From: Myrmaecium sp. VS I D KN 1
Taxonomy: Eukaryota > Ascomycota > Dothideomycetes > Valsariales > Valsariaceae
DNA: 64,000 nucleotides
Direction: 5' to 3'
Assembly (NCBI GenBank): GCA_019775845.1
Contig: JADQAV010000018.1
Coordinates: 565,044 to 629,043, forward strand
The notes beneath the pieces were generated by a model. The model was not told the DNA's origin, made no database searches, and saw nothing but the letters and a program-made list of their open reading frames with translations. Below, one piece after another: positions 42,992 to 53,980 of the stretch (the stretch's first letter is position 1; the number at the start of each line of letters is the position of its first letter). Made by a program: the position numbers and the translations under genes.

Positions 42992-43473
42992 CGGCATTGC
43001 TATATACTCCGGGTACGGACTGGAGGAGCCATAGAAGACAATCTTGCTCTGTATGGCAAAGAAGCTCAACGAGGTATTCCTCAATGATAGTATACCATTG
43101 TTTTTAGAGATGTAGCATGAGTTTGGAGCATATATTTATGTCAAAATCTGCAATGGCAAGGCTGACGGGATCTGCAATCGATGAGGGCGATGGCCCACCT
43201 GTGGACCAGGGCCGAAGGTGCCGAGGTTAGCGCCGACCCCACAATCCCTGCGGACCTGAGGCAGCCGGACATGGCATCATGTTTTCTCCGCCCAGCGTAC
43301 AGTACCTAGGTAAATCGGACCATCACTGCTGCGCCGGAGATACACTCCCCTCATCCCCTCTCCTTTTCCTTCCCAACTTCCTCTCCTCTGGCTCCCTATC
43401 CCTCTTGTCTCTGAATCTGCCCTCCCCTCTCAGCCGCCAGCACCTTTTCAATGCCACAGCTGCCATCGCAAAC
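42992..43473. other. Spacer and leader of the LCHN/Anr2 gene
   Basis: Plus-strand spacer. The last 130 bases are strongly C/T-rich, a typical fungal leader. No gene seen. Confidence 0.5.
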
Positions 43474-45636
43474 ATGACCGACACCTCTACTACCACCGCT
43501 CTCCCCGCTCCTCCACCCTCCGCCCCTTCATTCGCGGCTCTGTTCCTCATCACATTCGATCAGAAAGTTGGGTACGTACTGAGGCTACGCTGGGAGGTGT
43601 ATATGGCTGCTTGTACTCCGATCTTGCCCTCATCAATCCGCCTACTAAGCTTCCCTGCCTTTTGAACCAGGTACACCCTCAAATGGCACCGCTCGACCTC
43701 CGACATCGACCTTCCGGCCTCCTCTATCGAATACTCATCCCTCCCCTCCGGCTTACATAGCATCCGCGAAGATCTTATCTACTTCCTCCACCGGGAAGTG
43801 GGCTCACGTAGTACTTCCGCGTCCTCAACCTATACCGCAAATGACGATGAGCCGAGCGAGCGGCTCAAAAGCACAACTTCGAATACACCACAATCCAGTC
43901 AACAGACCACAACCTTCGCCGGCCTGTCCGCCTTCGTCTCGCGCCATTCCCCAGATGCCGCGGAACGCAACGCCAAGTTCGTCTCCGTCGGCGCTCTCGT
44001 ACGCCTCCGCGAAGGTCGGCTAGGTCGGGCCTGGGAGCTCGCTGCGCCCCTCCAGGAGATCGCGCGCTCGCTTGTGGAGCAAGATGATACCGCTCGGGAG
44101 AAGGTGCTCGAGGAATATTGGTCCTCTTATAGCGAAGACGCGGGGGAGGCCTCGCAGCGACCTGGCCCGGGCGTCGTGAAGGAACCTGGGCACAGTCGAA
44201 CAAGAGCGTTGAGCACATTAACGGGCATTATGTCGGGTCCGGCTCCAGAGCGAGAGTTCAATCTTCCCCGCGACCATCCGGCGCGCAGCGTGCTGGAATT
44301 CTTGGATACATTTGGCCCCCTTGTGTTTCCACTACAGCGGCTAGCGTTGCTTCGGCGGCGGATACTATTCGTAGCCCCGCCGCCGGTACGAAGAGCCTGT
44401 GAATTCGGTGAGTATATTTACCATCATTCGCGCATACCCTGCGCAGATTGTAGCGTAACCACTGGATTAACATAACTTCCAGTGTACATCCTCTCCATCC
44501 TCTCCACTCTTCCTTCCTCTCTACACAGACTCCTCCCTGACCTCCTCCCTCCCACTCTCTCCCGCCTCGCGCCCCTTTTTACGATCACCATTCACGACAT
44601 CCCTTTGCTGCAGAGCTACTCCCCTACCTGTCCCCCAGAAGCAGGTAACGAGCAGCCTCTCGGTTTCCTCGCGGCAACCACCGACGAGATCCTTGCGCTG
44701 AAGCCTCAGCTTTGGGACGTACTCGTAGAGCTTCCAGGACCTCTCCCTCCTCCACCACACATCCATCCGCTGGACTTCCCGGAGGAAAGCGATGAGGACG
44801 TCACCAAGGTTGGCGTCAAAGCCACGGCGGGGAAGAAGCTTTGGCCCAAGATCAAACTCAATGACGGGACCGAGATCAAAGCGACAGGGCGCGATGTCCG
44901 GCGCTGGTTGGGGCTGCGGCGGGATGTCTTACGGGTACAGGGTCGGCGGCGGGCTCGCAGAGAATACCGGGATGATCCTTCGGAGGACCCATCCGCCGGG
45001 GCTCGTAACGAAGGGGTCGCGGATGCCTGCGTCGGCAACGGCAGCGATGAAAGAGATGCCCCTCCACCGACCGACGGCATCATCGAACCGGTAAGCTGGG
45101 CGCATCTGGCATACCAAGGGTTCATGTGGTGGGCCAGCGCCGGGGAGCAGGACGCACAGCGCCAGGAAGAGGAGGACCTGGACGCGGAGCTGCTGGGGGA
45201 GATGGAGGAGTGGGTGGGCGGACCGGATCATCAGGCCCGCGAGCCTCCTCCCGGGACGGCCGGGAAGGATGACGCCGCGGACGACGAGGCGGACGCCCGG
45301 CTGCAGGCCGGCGTGATCGCGTACTTCCATCGCGTCGCCGGACTGATGTTCGAAGGAGTCGCGGGCATCGTCGGGGATGACGGGGATTCTTCGGAAGCGG
45401 ATGCTGGTTTTGATGGGCCTGGGGAGAATGAGGAGGATGATGATGAGATCCCGCTCGTGGAGCGGGAGGAGAAGGAGGAGATTGTGCTGGATGCCCATGA
45501 CCTGCGGCACCTCGGCCTGGATGGCTGGAGCGCGGCGGACGAGTCGTTCGTCACGGAGCTGGTCGAGCTGTATTGGGGACGGAGAGCCCGGGTGGCGGGA
45601 GTGGGGGTGGAGTGCTGCGGGGTGAGGGTCTGCTAG
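43474..45636 (+). CDS. LCHN/Anr2-family DENN-like protein (DUF4484 type)
   Basis: Three exons: 43474-43571, 43671-44407 and 44483-45636 (introns 99 and 75 bases, donors GTACGT and GTGAGT), total 1989 bases, 662 residues. The first join gives LFLITFDQKVGYTLKWHRS, the family opening, and the second CEFVYILSILSTLP. Other marks are the LPSGLHSIREDLIYFLH block, FAGLSAFV, and HPARSVLEFLDTFGPLVFPL. A long acidic and disordered insert precedes a C-terminal DLRHLGLDGWSAADESFVTELVELYWGRRA motif. The family is related to the longin/uDENN proteins and includes yeast Anr2 and human LCHN/DENND11; a Rab exchange or membrane-trafficking role is inferred, not shown. Confidence 0.85.
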
Positions 45637-46211
45637 AAACAGAGAAGGTCTCGGTCTCGAGGCTGTCTCGCTCGAACTGCCACTGGGGCGGGCGCCTCAT
45701 AGCGAGGATGGCACTCGAAAGTTTTCAGGAAGCCACAAGAAGAAAAAGCAAGCAGTAGGGCAAAGTTCACCATTTAATGAAACCAGAGGCAAGTAAATAT
45801 CACCTTAATATAGAGGGGGAAAGGGGGGTATGCTACCTAAACGAACTATTAACAACAATGATAATAACAACGATAATAACGACGACTGGGCGCTCCCACC
45901 GAGGATAAGAAAGGGAGATAGAATCATATAAAAAAACGTCCTCCTCGATACTCTTTCACCATATTCCCTATTCTTGGCTCACGCCGTACGTCGTTCGTGG
46001 GTCCTCGAAAATTACTCTTGAGGCGACGATACCGAAAAGGAGAAGATAGAGGGAGTATATAAAAGAAAGGGCGGGAAAGAATCAAAGCGGAGATGCGAAC
46101 GAAATCGAAGTACAGAGAAATTCTTTGCCCCCCAGCGTGTAGAAAAAAGAGCAGGATATTTCCTCCAATCTTGCTTTTTCCCGTTCTAGAACGTTTCTCT
46201 CTTTCGCTCTA
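45637..46211. other. Convergent intergenic spacer
   Basis: Lies between the plus-strand LCHN/Anr2 gene and the minus-strand HERP-like gene and holds both 3' ends. AT-rich with AACAACAATGATAATAA-like stretches. No gene. Confidence 0.55.
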
Positions 46212-48974
46212 TTAGTCCACCTCGGCATCCCGACTGCCATTATCGGCAGCACCACTTCCGCTTTCGGAAGCTGCTGCTGTTTCGATGGCATCCCAGCTCC
46301 ACGTCGAGCGCTGTCGCGGGGTTTCAGAGGGAAGAAAGCTGGGGTTGGCGGCGGTCGAAGAGCCTGACGGTTCAGCGCGGGTTTCAGCCGACGATGAAGC
46401 TGATGCTTGGCCTCCCGCGAAACTGCTAGCATCATCGGGTTCCGTCGCCCTCTCCTTGCCCTTGCCTTTACTTCGGGCGTCTTCTTGCGAGGGTTCGGGG
46501 ACAGCGCCGTTCTCCGGTTCACCGCTCTTACCAACGCCCGCCTGCTCATCTCTCTCCCTCTCCCTCTCCTCTCTCGCCCTCTCTTCACTTTCCCTCTCCG
46601 CCCTCTCCCGGTCTTCTTGCTCCCTCAGTGCTCTCTCTTCAGCCTCTCTTCTCTCCCTCTCCCTCTGTTCTCTCACCCTCACCACCCTCTCCCCCAGTCC
46701 CGGCCACAAACTCATAAGCAACAAGATGACCGCTCTCTCCCACCTCCTGACCGTCCTTCTCCAGCCCTCAACGACCGCACCGTCTTCATCAGGCAAAACG
46801 ACGTTTTCAAAGTGTTGTCGCCCTCTTTCGGCGATGGGCGCAAACATGCCGGCTTGGGCGAGAAGCACTAATCCGGCCAGACCGCCTAGAAGCGCCGTGC
46901 GTTGCCATGTTCCGTTTCCGGTCGGGGAGAAGATGTACAAGAAAAACAGCAACCGCAATGCGAGCCAGATGTGCGGGAGCCAGACAGCAAGGTTAACAGC
47001 GATGATAGCGCCGGCGTTGATGTTTGCGTGCGGGTTCAGTGCCTGTGGCGGGAGTGGCAGTCCTTGAGCAAGGCGGCCTTGCGGGCGGAGGCCTTGCGGG
47101 GGTGCCGCACCTCCAGCGACGGCAGGTTGGTTCCGCTGGTGTTCTTGGGTTTGTCGGTGGTTTTGGAGAACCTGCTGTCCAAGTGACTGCGTCGAGGAAA
47201 GACCATATTGCGGAAGACCCATAGGAACGGAGCGAGGAATGCCAGATGTCAGAGTGGTGTTGTAAGTATTACCGTTAGCAATAACAACCGCGTAAGGCCC
47301 GGAGGGAGATGACAGGAGAAAGACTTCTGGAGCTTCGGGGCTGTTCGTGCTCTGTGTACGGCTTTCGGGGGTTTGCTCAGCAGTATGCGGTTGAGCCGGC
47401 TGTGGTGTCTGCTGTGTGCCAGATGTTGGCTGCGCAGAAGGGTTCCCTCGCGATGGTTGTGCCATGTCTGCGAGGACGCCTTCCAACCTACGGTTTACAT
47501 CTGCGAGCTCTTGCTGCATGTTATTATTGAGCATCTGCAGCGTTAGAAGGTCCCGATGGCGTGAATACTCAGGATCAGCGGCCAGGGTGTTCAATCTACT
47601 CTGGATCTGATCAAGAGCAGGCCCGAAGTTATTCATCTGTTGCCGAATAGCAGCCTGGCGGTGTGCTGGCGGTAACGCGCCCAATGCCGCGTTATTCGAG
47701 CCGTTAGGGGGACGAGCATTGAGAAAGAGCCTTATGTTTTGTAAAGTCGTTTGCGCTTGCTCAAGACTAGCAGTCAACTGTTGCAAGGCGTGTTCGGGCG
47801 ATACATTTCTCGGGGCGCCGTTTGGAGGGGCAGCCATGGTGGCAGCGCGATTCGGAAATATCTGGTGGGGTGTTGGAGCTCTGTGAACGAACTGGCCGGG
47901 GAAAAGGTCTTGGTTGATCATGCGTTGGGTCGGGCGTGGGGTTGCAATAGGCACAGCGCTAGTGTTCACGGTGAATGTCCACCTTTCACCATTTGGGCCT
48001 TGGTGTTCCCGAACGAATGTTCTGTTGAAGGGGGCAGTGAATGGCATCTGTCCAGGAATTTGGCCAGGTAGTTGAGGTCCTGCCTGGGCGGTGTTACCAC
48101 CAGCAAGCGAACCTGGCGCTGGCGAGCCGTTTGCGGATCGCGCTACTGGCGGGAAACCAGCCATGGGCGGAGGAAAGGCATTCGGCGAGTTACCTGCTCC
48201 GGGGACCTGATGGTGACCATTTGTGGGCTGGTCAGGGGGTCGCTGGTCATTGGCCTGTCCGTTCTGAGCAGTCGCCACAAACTGTTGGTTCAGCAGGTTG
48301 TTCAACTCCGGCGGAAGTGGGATCCCATGAGCTGGTTGCCCTGTCGCCATGAATGGGTTTCTCGGAAAGGGGAGATTTGGTGCTAACCCATGAGGGCCAT
48401 GGCCATGAGTATGCGGGTTGAAATGTGGCGGCAACGGAGGCTGCGAGAGTGGCCTAGGGATACCGGTCGGCCTAAAGGGATTCGTCGGAAGCGCTTGAGC
48501 TGCAGCAGCTGGTGGCTGCTGGGGAGGGGCAGATGGCGGGCGTAAGAGATTCGGGGGGACCGTGGACGACCGCGGAACCGGGGTAGCAGGGGAGGGGGAA
48601 GCGGCACCATGTGCGTGAGGCAGTTCGCGAAGTACCAAGTGGATGCTTTGATCTGGCGACTGTTTGATCTATGCCTATCAGTTAGCGAATGCTAGCAAGG
48701 ACTAAGGGTGGAGGTGGCGCACTGTCTCTTCCCCGAATACATCGATCAAAGTATCAGTGTCCCGGGCCATGACTCGTCCGCGGTAGATGAGCCGCATGCG
48801 GTCGACAGAAGGGTGTGAGACGATCGTCTCTTGAATCTTCTGCTTCAAAGAGCCCACTGTGGTCGTTGCGGAGAGTTGCGCAAGCTGGACATGGCCATCG
48901 ACTTCGGTTGAGGGTGACAAGACCTTGAGGTTGAGAGCCGGAAGGCCCTCGGGGGTGTCGGCGAGGGAAGCCAT
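46212..48974 (-). CDS. HERP/Usa1-like ubiquitin-domain ER membrane protein
   Basis: Two exons on the minus strand: 48974-48723 and 48668-46212 (54-base intron, donor GTGCGC), total 2709 bases, 902 residues. Residues 12-100 form a ubiquitin-like domain (SATTTVGSLKQKIQE; RMRLIYRGRVMARD; the join ETIKQSPDQSIHLVLREL). A long Pro/Gln/Asn-rich disordered region follows to about residue 640. Then come two clear hydrophobic segments near IIAVNLAVWLPHIWLALRLL and GLAGLVLLAQAGMFAPI, a weaker third (AVILLLMSLWPGL), and a C-terminal tail of nearly pure Arg/Glu repeats. The order UBL, disordered linker, paired membrane segments matches HERP and yeast Usa1, scaffolds of the Hrd1 ERAD ubiquitin ligase. Homology beyond the UBL is by architecture, so the name is provisional. 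Confidence 0.65.
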
Positions 48975-49592
48975 GATGCCTGCTTAGAAGGGAGGTGAGA
49001 ACGAAGCTGAGAGTTGGAGAAAGCTCTCGACAATGAGAATGAGGAATGAAGGATCAAGCTGCAGCAGCTCGATTACGCTTGGTCTTGGGCATGCTTCGGC
49101 GTGAACGGAACGGCACCTGGTGCGGCGGCAGCTGACGGACGTTTGTGAGGATGAAGGAGCAAGCTGCAAGGTGTCTGTCTGGACCTCTGGACCGGAGCTG
49201 GAGGGAGGTGCAGCCTAAGTTTGCAGTGTTTGCACCACTCGCCTCGGTTGGGCCTCTCTCTGACAATCTCCGGCACTCAGTGCGACAAAGGAGGACGCAG
49301 GTTGGTGTTCACGGGCTGTGAGGGCAACGAAGAGATACGGAGAGCGTATCAGTGTGTTAGTACTTTATATCGCGGTCAAGACAGCTCCAGGCAGCGACTT
49401 TATTTATTCTCACGTCCTCTTCCCTGCATCGTCAGGGGCATGCGACCCAAATGGATGCTTGGCAACCCGCGGCGCCGCTCTCGACTCCGGAGCTTTTCGT
49501 CATCGCGCAACCAACCTGAAGCTGCCTCCTCCGGCCCTTGACCGGCAGCGCTGCAACCTACCCACCTCTTCGCGTCGCTATATGTCTGCGCC
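48975..49592. promoter_or_regulatory. Shared divergent promoter HERP-like/PSD1
   Basis: 618 bases between two start codons pointing apart. It contains both promoters and leaders. No TATA box recognised. Confidence 0.5.
49054..49092 (-). other. Possible upstream ORF in the HERP-like leader
   Basis: A 12-codon frame (MPKTKRNRAAAA, stop TGA) starts 118 bases before the main ATG at 48974 on the same strand. If it lies in the transcribed leader it could act as a translation-limiting uORF. The transcript start is unknown. Confidence 0.3.
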
Positions 49593-51422
49593 ATGCCTTC
49601 GCCTTGCTTGACCAGAGCACCGAATCCGGTCTGCGTTCTCCGAATCCAGCTCCGCGCAAACGTACCTGCCCGCTATGCTGCTGCTCGCAGTGTTCGTTGC
49701 CCGCATCAGCCTTCTCGAAGCTTCACTGCAACGCGATGTCGGTTAGAGCAACAACAAAACCATAAGGAATCCTTCAGGTCCCGGTTGAATGCCGCTCTCA
49801 AGTCCACCAAGATTGAGTGGAAGCCGATCCCCATTGGCCTCGGAATAGGCTTTCTGGGATTCTATCAATTCTACCGGGTCCAGAAGCGGGAGGAGAGGAG
49901 ACTCGAAGAGGAACAAGCTGCATATGGTGGTGGGGAGGACAACGATGGCGGACGGCCAAAGAAAAGGCCCAGAACACGACCAAGCGGCCCATGGTGCGTC
50001 TCGTCTGGATTCTGACGGCAAGGCAGTCTCAATTAACGTTGCTCAGGTCCGTTCAAATCATGTCCACTCTTCCCTTGAAGGCCATGTCACGGCTATGGGG
50101 GCGATTCAATGAGCTAGAGATCCCATACTACCTTCGTGTCCCTGGCTTCAAGCTTTATTCGTGGATATTCGGTGTCAAGTAAACATCTCCACATGGCACT
50201 CCTTTGAATGCAGATACTAATGTCTCCCAGCCTCGATGAGATCGAAGAGCCTGACCTCCACAAATATCGCAACCTGGCCGAGTTCTTCTACCGGACCTTA
50301 AAGCCCGGCGTTCGTCCGCTGGATCCTAACCCTAATGCCGTCCTGTCACCCGCAGATGGCAAAATCATCCAGTTCGGCACCATCCAGAACGGCGAAGTTG
50401 AACAAGTGAAAGGCGTCACCTACTCACTTGATGCTCTCCTCGGTTCTCAAAGCCCATCACGGTCCAACAGCGGCACTTCAACCCCCACATCCAACGTTTC
50501 GCACACCCCAGGCTCCCCTTCACCCAGCTCCGAGCGCACTACCACTTCAACGTCACCCGAGTCTCCCGACGAAGAAGTAATTCGAGCCGACGAAGAGTTT
50601 GCGCGAGTCAACGGCATTAGCTACACGCTTCCGTCTCTCCTCTCCGGAGGCTCCAATAAGCCTGCTATTCCTTCCTCCCACCCCTCCAAAGGTGCCACCG
50701 ACCAATCCACCACCCCTCGCAGCTCCTCTGAAGCCGAAGTCCGCGCGGACCTTGCCCTTGCCGATCTACAGCGGCCCTGGTGGAGCCCAACCAGCACCAA
50801 AGCCACCACTTTATACTACTGCGTCATTTACCTCGCACCAGGAGACTACCACCGCTTCCACTCTCCCGTGAACTGGGTAGTGGAAAGCCGACGCCACTTT
50901 GCAGGCGAGCTGTACTCCGTGTCTCCGTACCTGCAGCGCACTCTGCCAGGCCTGTTCACACTGAACGAGCGTGTCGTCCTGCTCGGCCGGTGGCGCTGGG
51001 GCTTCTTTAGCTACACCCCTGTCGGTGCGACCAACGTCGGCAGCATCAAGATCAACTTCGACAAGGAGCTTAGGACCAACAGTCTCACCACAGACACTGC
51101 GGCGGATCGGGCCGCCGAGGAAGCGGCCAAGCGCGGGGAGGTGTACGCTGGGTATGCGGAGGCGACGTATGAGGGTGCAAGCCGAGTGCTGGGCGGCCAT
51201 GCGCTGAAACGAGGCGAGGAGATGGGAGGATTTCAGCTAGGAAGCACCATCGTGTTGGTTTTCGAGGCGCCGAGAGGGGATTTACAAGCCTTTGACGAGG
51301 GAAGCGGGGGCACTGTTACCGTAGGAGAAGGGCAGAAGCACGGTGGATGGAGATGGGCGGTGGAGAAGGGTAAGAAGGTGAAAGTAGGTGAAGCATTGGG
51401 GTGGGTGGAAGAGGAGCAGTAG
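49593..51422 (+). CDS. PSD1: Mitochondrial phosphatidylserine decarboxylase
   Basis: Three exons: 49593-49993, 50047-50178 and 50231-51422 (introns 53 and 52 bases), total 1725 bases, 574 residues. The first 50 residues are Arg-rich and lack acids, a mitochondrial presequence; IPIGLGIGFLGFYQFY (about residues 77-92) is the inner-membrane anchor. The joins give MSRLWGRFNELEIPYYLR and [30 protein letters not shown], family hallmarks. PADGKI and YHRFHSPVNW (catalytic His) follow. The LGST self-cleavage site is at residues 514-517; Ser516 would become the pyruvoyl group of the alpha chain. The enzyme makes phosphatidylethanolamine from phosphatidylserine. A Ser/Thr/Pro-rich insert of about 60 residues sits between YSLDALLGS and ISYTLPSLLSG, as in other filamentous fungi. 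Confidence 0.95.
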
Positions 51423-51832
51423 ATTTTGGATGGATCGCTGTTTTTTCTTTTTGGGAGAGTTAGATGAGAAGCATGTATGATAGGGTACATATCAGTCTAT
51501 GAAGTACTATTTCCTGCGCATAACGTACGGCCTTTGCACTGCCAAATATATGCATCTTTGAAACCTAGGAATTAACGTTATCGCTTATTCAGCTTGTTTC
51601 TACGGGGTACTGCAGTTATCAATCTCTTGGCATACCTAAACCGGTGTGCTGGCCATCCTCATTGCTCGACGCAAAGACCAGCCTACCCACATTTTCCCCA
51701 GTCTGCGCTGTGCCTGTGCATGGCCTTCGTTGATTAATCTCGTCATCGGACATCTCTCACACCCTCCGACCTCCTCATCCCTCCTCATCCCTCCTCATCC
51801 CTCCACTCCTGGCTTGCTGGCATCCGCACAAT
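51423..51832. other. Spacer and C-rich leader of the DUF2985 gene
   Basis: Plus-strand spacer of about 410 bases holding the PSD1 3' end and the promoter of the next gene, which ends in a C/T-rich leader with a short tandem repeat. Confidence 0.5.
51771..51800. repeat. Three 10-bp tandem copies of CTCCTCATCC
   Basis: Three perfect adjoining copies, 33-62 bases before the ATG at 51833, thus probably in the transcribed leader. Confidence 0.9.
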
Positions 51833-53980
51833 ATGGAGCCTTCAGCCCCGGGCCAAGGTGGCGGTCGCCAGAGGGCGTCCACCACGGCATCTCACACCTC
51901 GGTCCGTTCTCATATTTCTCAGCCGCCGGAAACAAACAACCGATCGCGAACGCCATCAAGGGCTTCGACCCCCACCCGACCGCCCGTCCGATTGCGGGCC
52001 TCCAGCGTAGCAATCCGTCGATTGTCACAATCTTCTGTTCCGGGACATAGATTGCGAACACCATCAGCGGTCGATATCAGTCGGAAGGATGAAGAAGAAG
52101 ATGTGGGCACCCGAAAACGGTCTCTATCCGCGCCGCAGCGGCCCCAACTCGGTCTCGTTACAGATGGCCCTACGGATATCTCCAGACAGCGCACTGTGGA
52201 ACCATACATGCCTACCCTACAAGAGAGTGAACCCATCGCGCCTCCGCCGCAATCCGCGCTCCGACGCACGCTGACCGGGCAGGCCCTGCGCCGTCGGCTC
52301 ACCGCGCCGCCCAGGCCAGATCTGGGCCATGAATATGACTCGGAAGTGGTTGATTTCTTAGAGGTCGTGGATCCCCAAGTCGGCACGTTGACCACTCTCA
52401 CCAATGTCCAAAATTCGCTGTTTGTACCGGATCTCGGAAGACTATTGAACCGTAGGCCCACATACGATCTGGGTCGGACTCCTAGCACCACGAGCAGTAG
52501 CTCAGAGGAAGACGAAACAACGGACACCGACACGACCGAAGCGGAAGTCGCGAAGCAACAGCAACATTACGAGCCCATCGCCGGTCCCCGGCGCGCCCCA
52601 ACCACGGAGGAGGAACGAGCCAAGGCCCAAGAAGAAGAAGAACATAGAGCGAAAAGACACAGCATAACCTCTTCGCTAAGTGAATCCTATTATGCAGTCC
52701 TTCCGCATGGCGTGTCCATTGCGGACTGGAGTGAAGAGGACAAACAGCTTCTGAACGACCACGTCCGGCATATGCTCCATTCCAAACGTTCGAAATTCGC
52801 CCGCAGCATGCGAGGTTTTGGACAGTATGTCCGGAAGCGTAGGTACCCTGCTCCTGCTGCTTACACACAACCCAGCTAACTTTCGCCAGCTCTCGGCTTC
52901 CTCGTGACCTTGTACGCCGTCTGCATTACCGCCTTCGGTCTTGTTTGGGTCCTTTTGCTCATCGGCTGGATCTCCGGCGGTGGTGAGGATCGTCACAAGT
53001 ACCTCATCAACGTTGTCGACAATGTCCTGGTTGCTTTATTCGCCGTCGTCGGCGATGGTCTTGCCCCCTTCCGCGCCGTCGACACCTACCACATGTGTTT
53101 CATTGCGCACTATGCGCATCTAACCTGGGAACTGCGGAAGCAGAAGCATCTTCCTGAGCTTCACAATCATAACGACCTCCCTACCGAACTCCCCGAGCAA
53201 CACGATATTGAGCATGCCGCCCTACCTCCCGAGGAGAAGGAGGATCATGAGCTCTCTGTGCTGACGGAGAAGCAACAAAAGAGGCTGGAGTACCACCAGC
53301 GCAAATTTGCCAAATCGCACACCTTCTACAAGCCACACGAGACGACTACGCATTATGCCTTCCCTGTCCGCTTGCTCATCGCGATCGTGGTACTCCTGGA
53401 CTGTCACAGCATGTTGCAGATCTCTCTGGGCGCCTGCACGTGGGGCATCAACTACAAGGTCCGACCTGCCACGCTGACGACCGTTATCCTGGTGTGCAGC
53501 ATCAGCTGCAACACGCTCGCCGGCGTGCTGATCATGATCGGCGATCGCCGGTCCAGGAAGAAGGAGGTCGTGGAGCGGATGATGCGTCAGAGCTTGACGG
53601 AGGAGGCGATGCGGAAGGTCAAGCGCAAGAAGGATCGGGAGGTGCGGCGGATGGAGAAGCATCGGCGGGAAGCGGAGGAGGCGGAGCGGAAGAGATTGGA
53701 AGAGGAGGAACGAAACGGCGGTGTCGGGGTGAGAGATCTGGAGTATGAGGTCGGGGATGGTGCCGCCGCCGATCCGGAAAAGGAAATGGAGGTGGAGAAT
53801 GGGTCGGCTGGCGAGAGCAGCGCGAGCAGTGGGGAGAAGGGCGGCCGGCCCCGACTCAGCTGTGTGGTGGAGGAGCGGCCGAGCATGATGGTCGAGCGGA
53901 ACTTGGAGAGCGTCGAGGAGGTGAACGCGCGGAGAGAGAAGGAACTGGCGGAGATGAACGAGCGGTTCCCGGAGTTGTGA
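51833..53980 (+). CDS. DUF2985 integral membrane protein
   Basis: Two exons, 51833-52838 and 52890-53980 (51-base intron, donor GTAGGT, branch point GCTAAC), total 2097 bases, 698 residues. The N-terminal 290 residues are disordered, Ser/Thr/Arg/Pro-rich. The join gives RKPLGFLVTLYAVCITAFGL, the start of the membrane domain, which has four hydrophobic segments (about residues 338-360, 376-395, 485-510 and 525-545). Conserved DUF2985 motifs are VVGDGLAPFRAVDTYH and the linker with HNHNDLPTE. The C-terminal 130 residues are a charged coiled coil (RMMRQSLTEEAMRKVKRKKD) and an acidic tail. Members are restricted to fungi as far as I know and have no assigned function. Confidence 0.88.

Noticed and set aside
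49073-49276. Minus-strand frame containing a WCKHCK motif
   Set aside because: The Cys pair suggested a zinc ribbon, but there is no ATG start, no second pair of ligands, and the frame lies in the divergent promoter.
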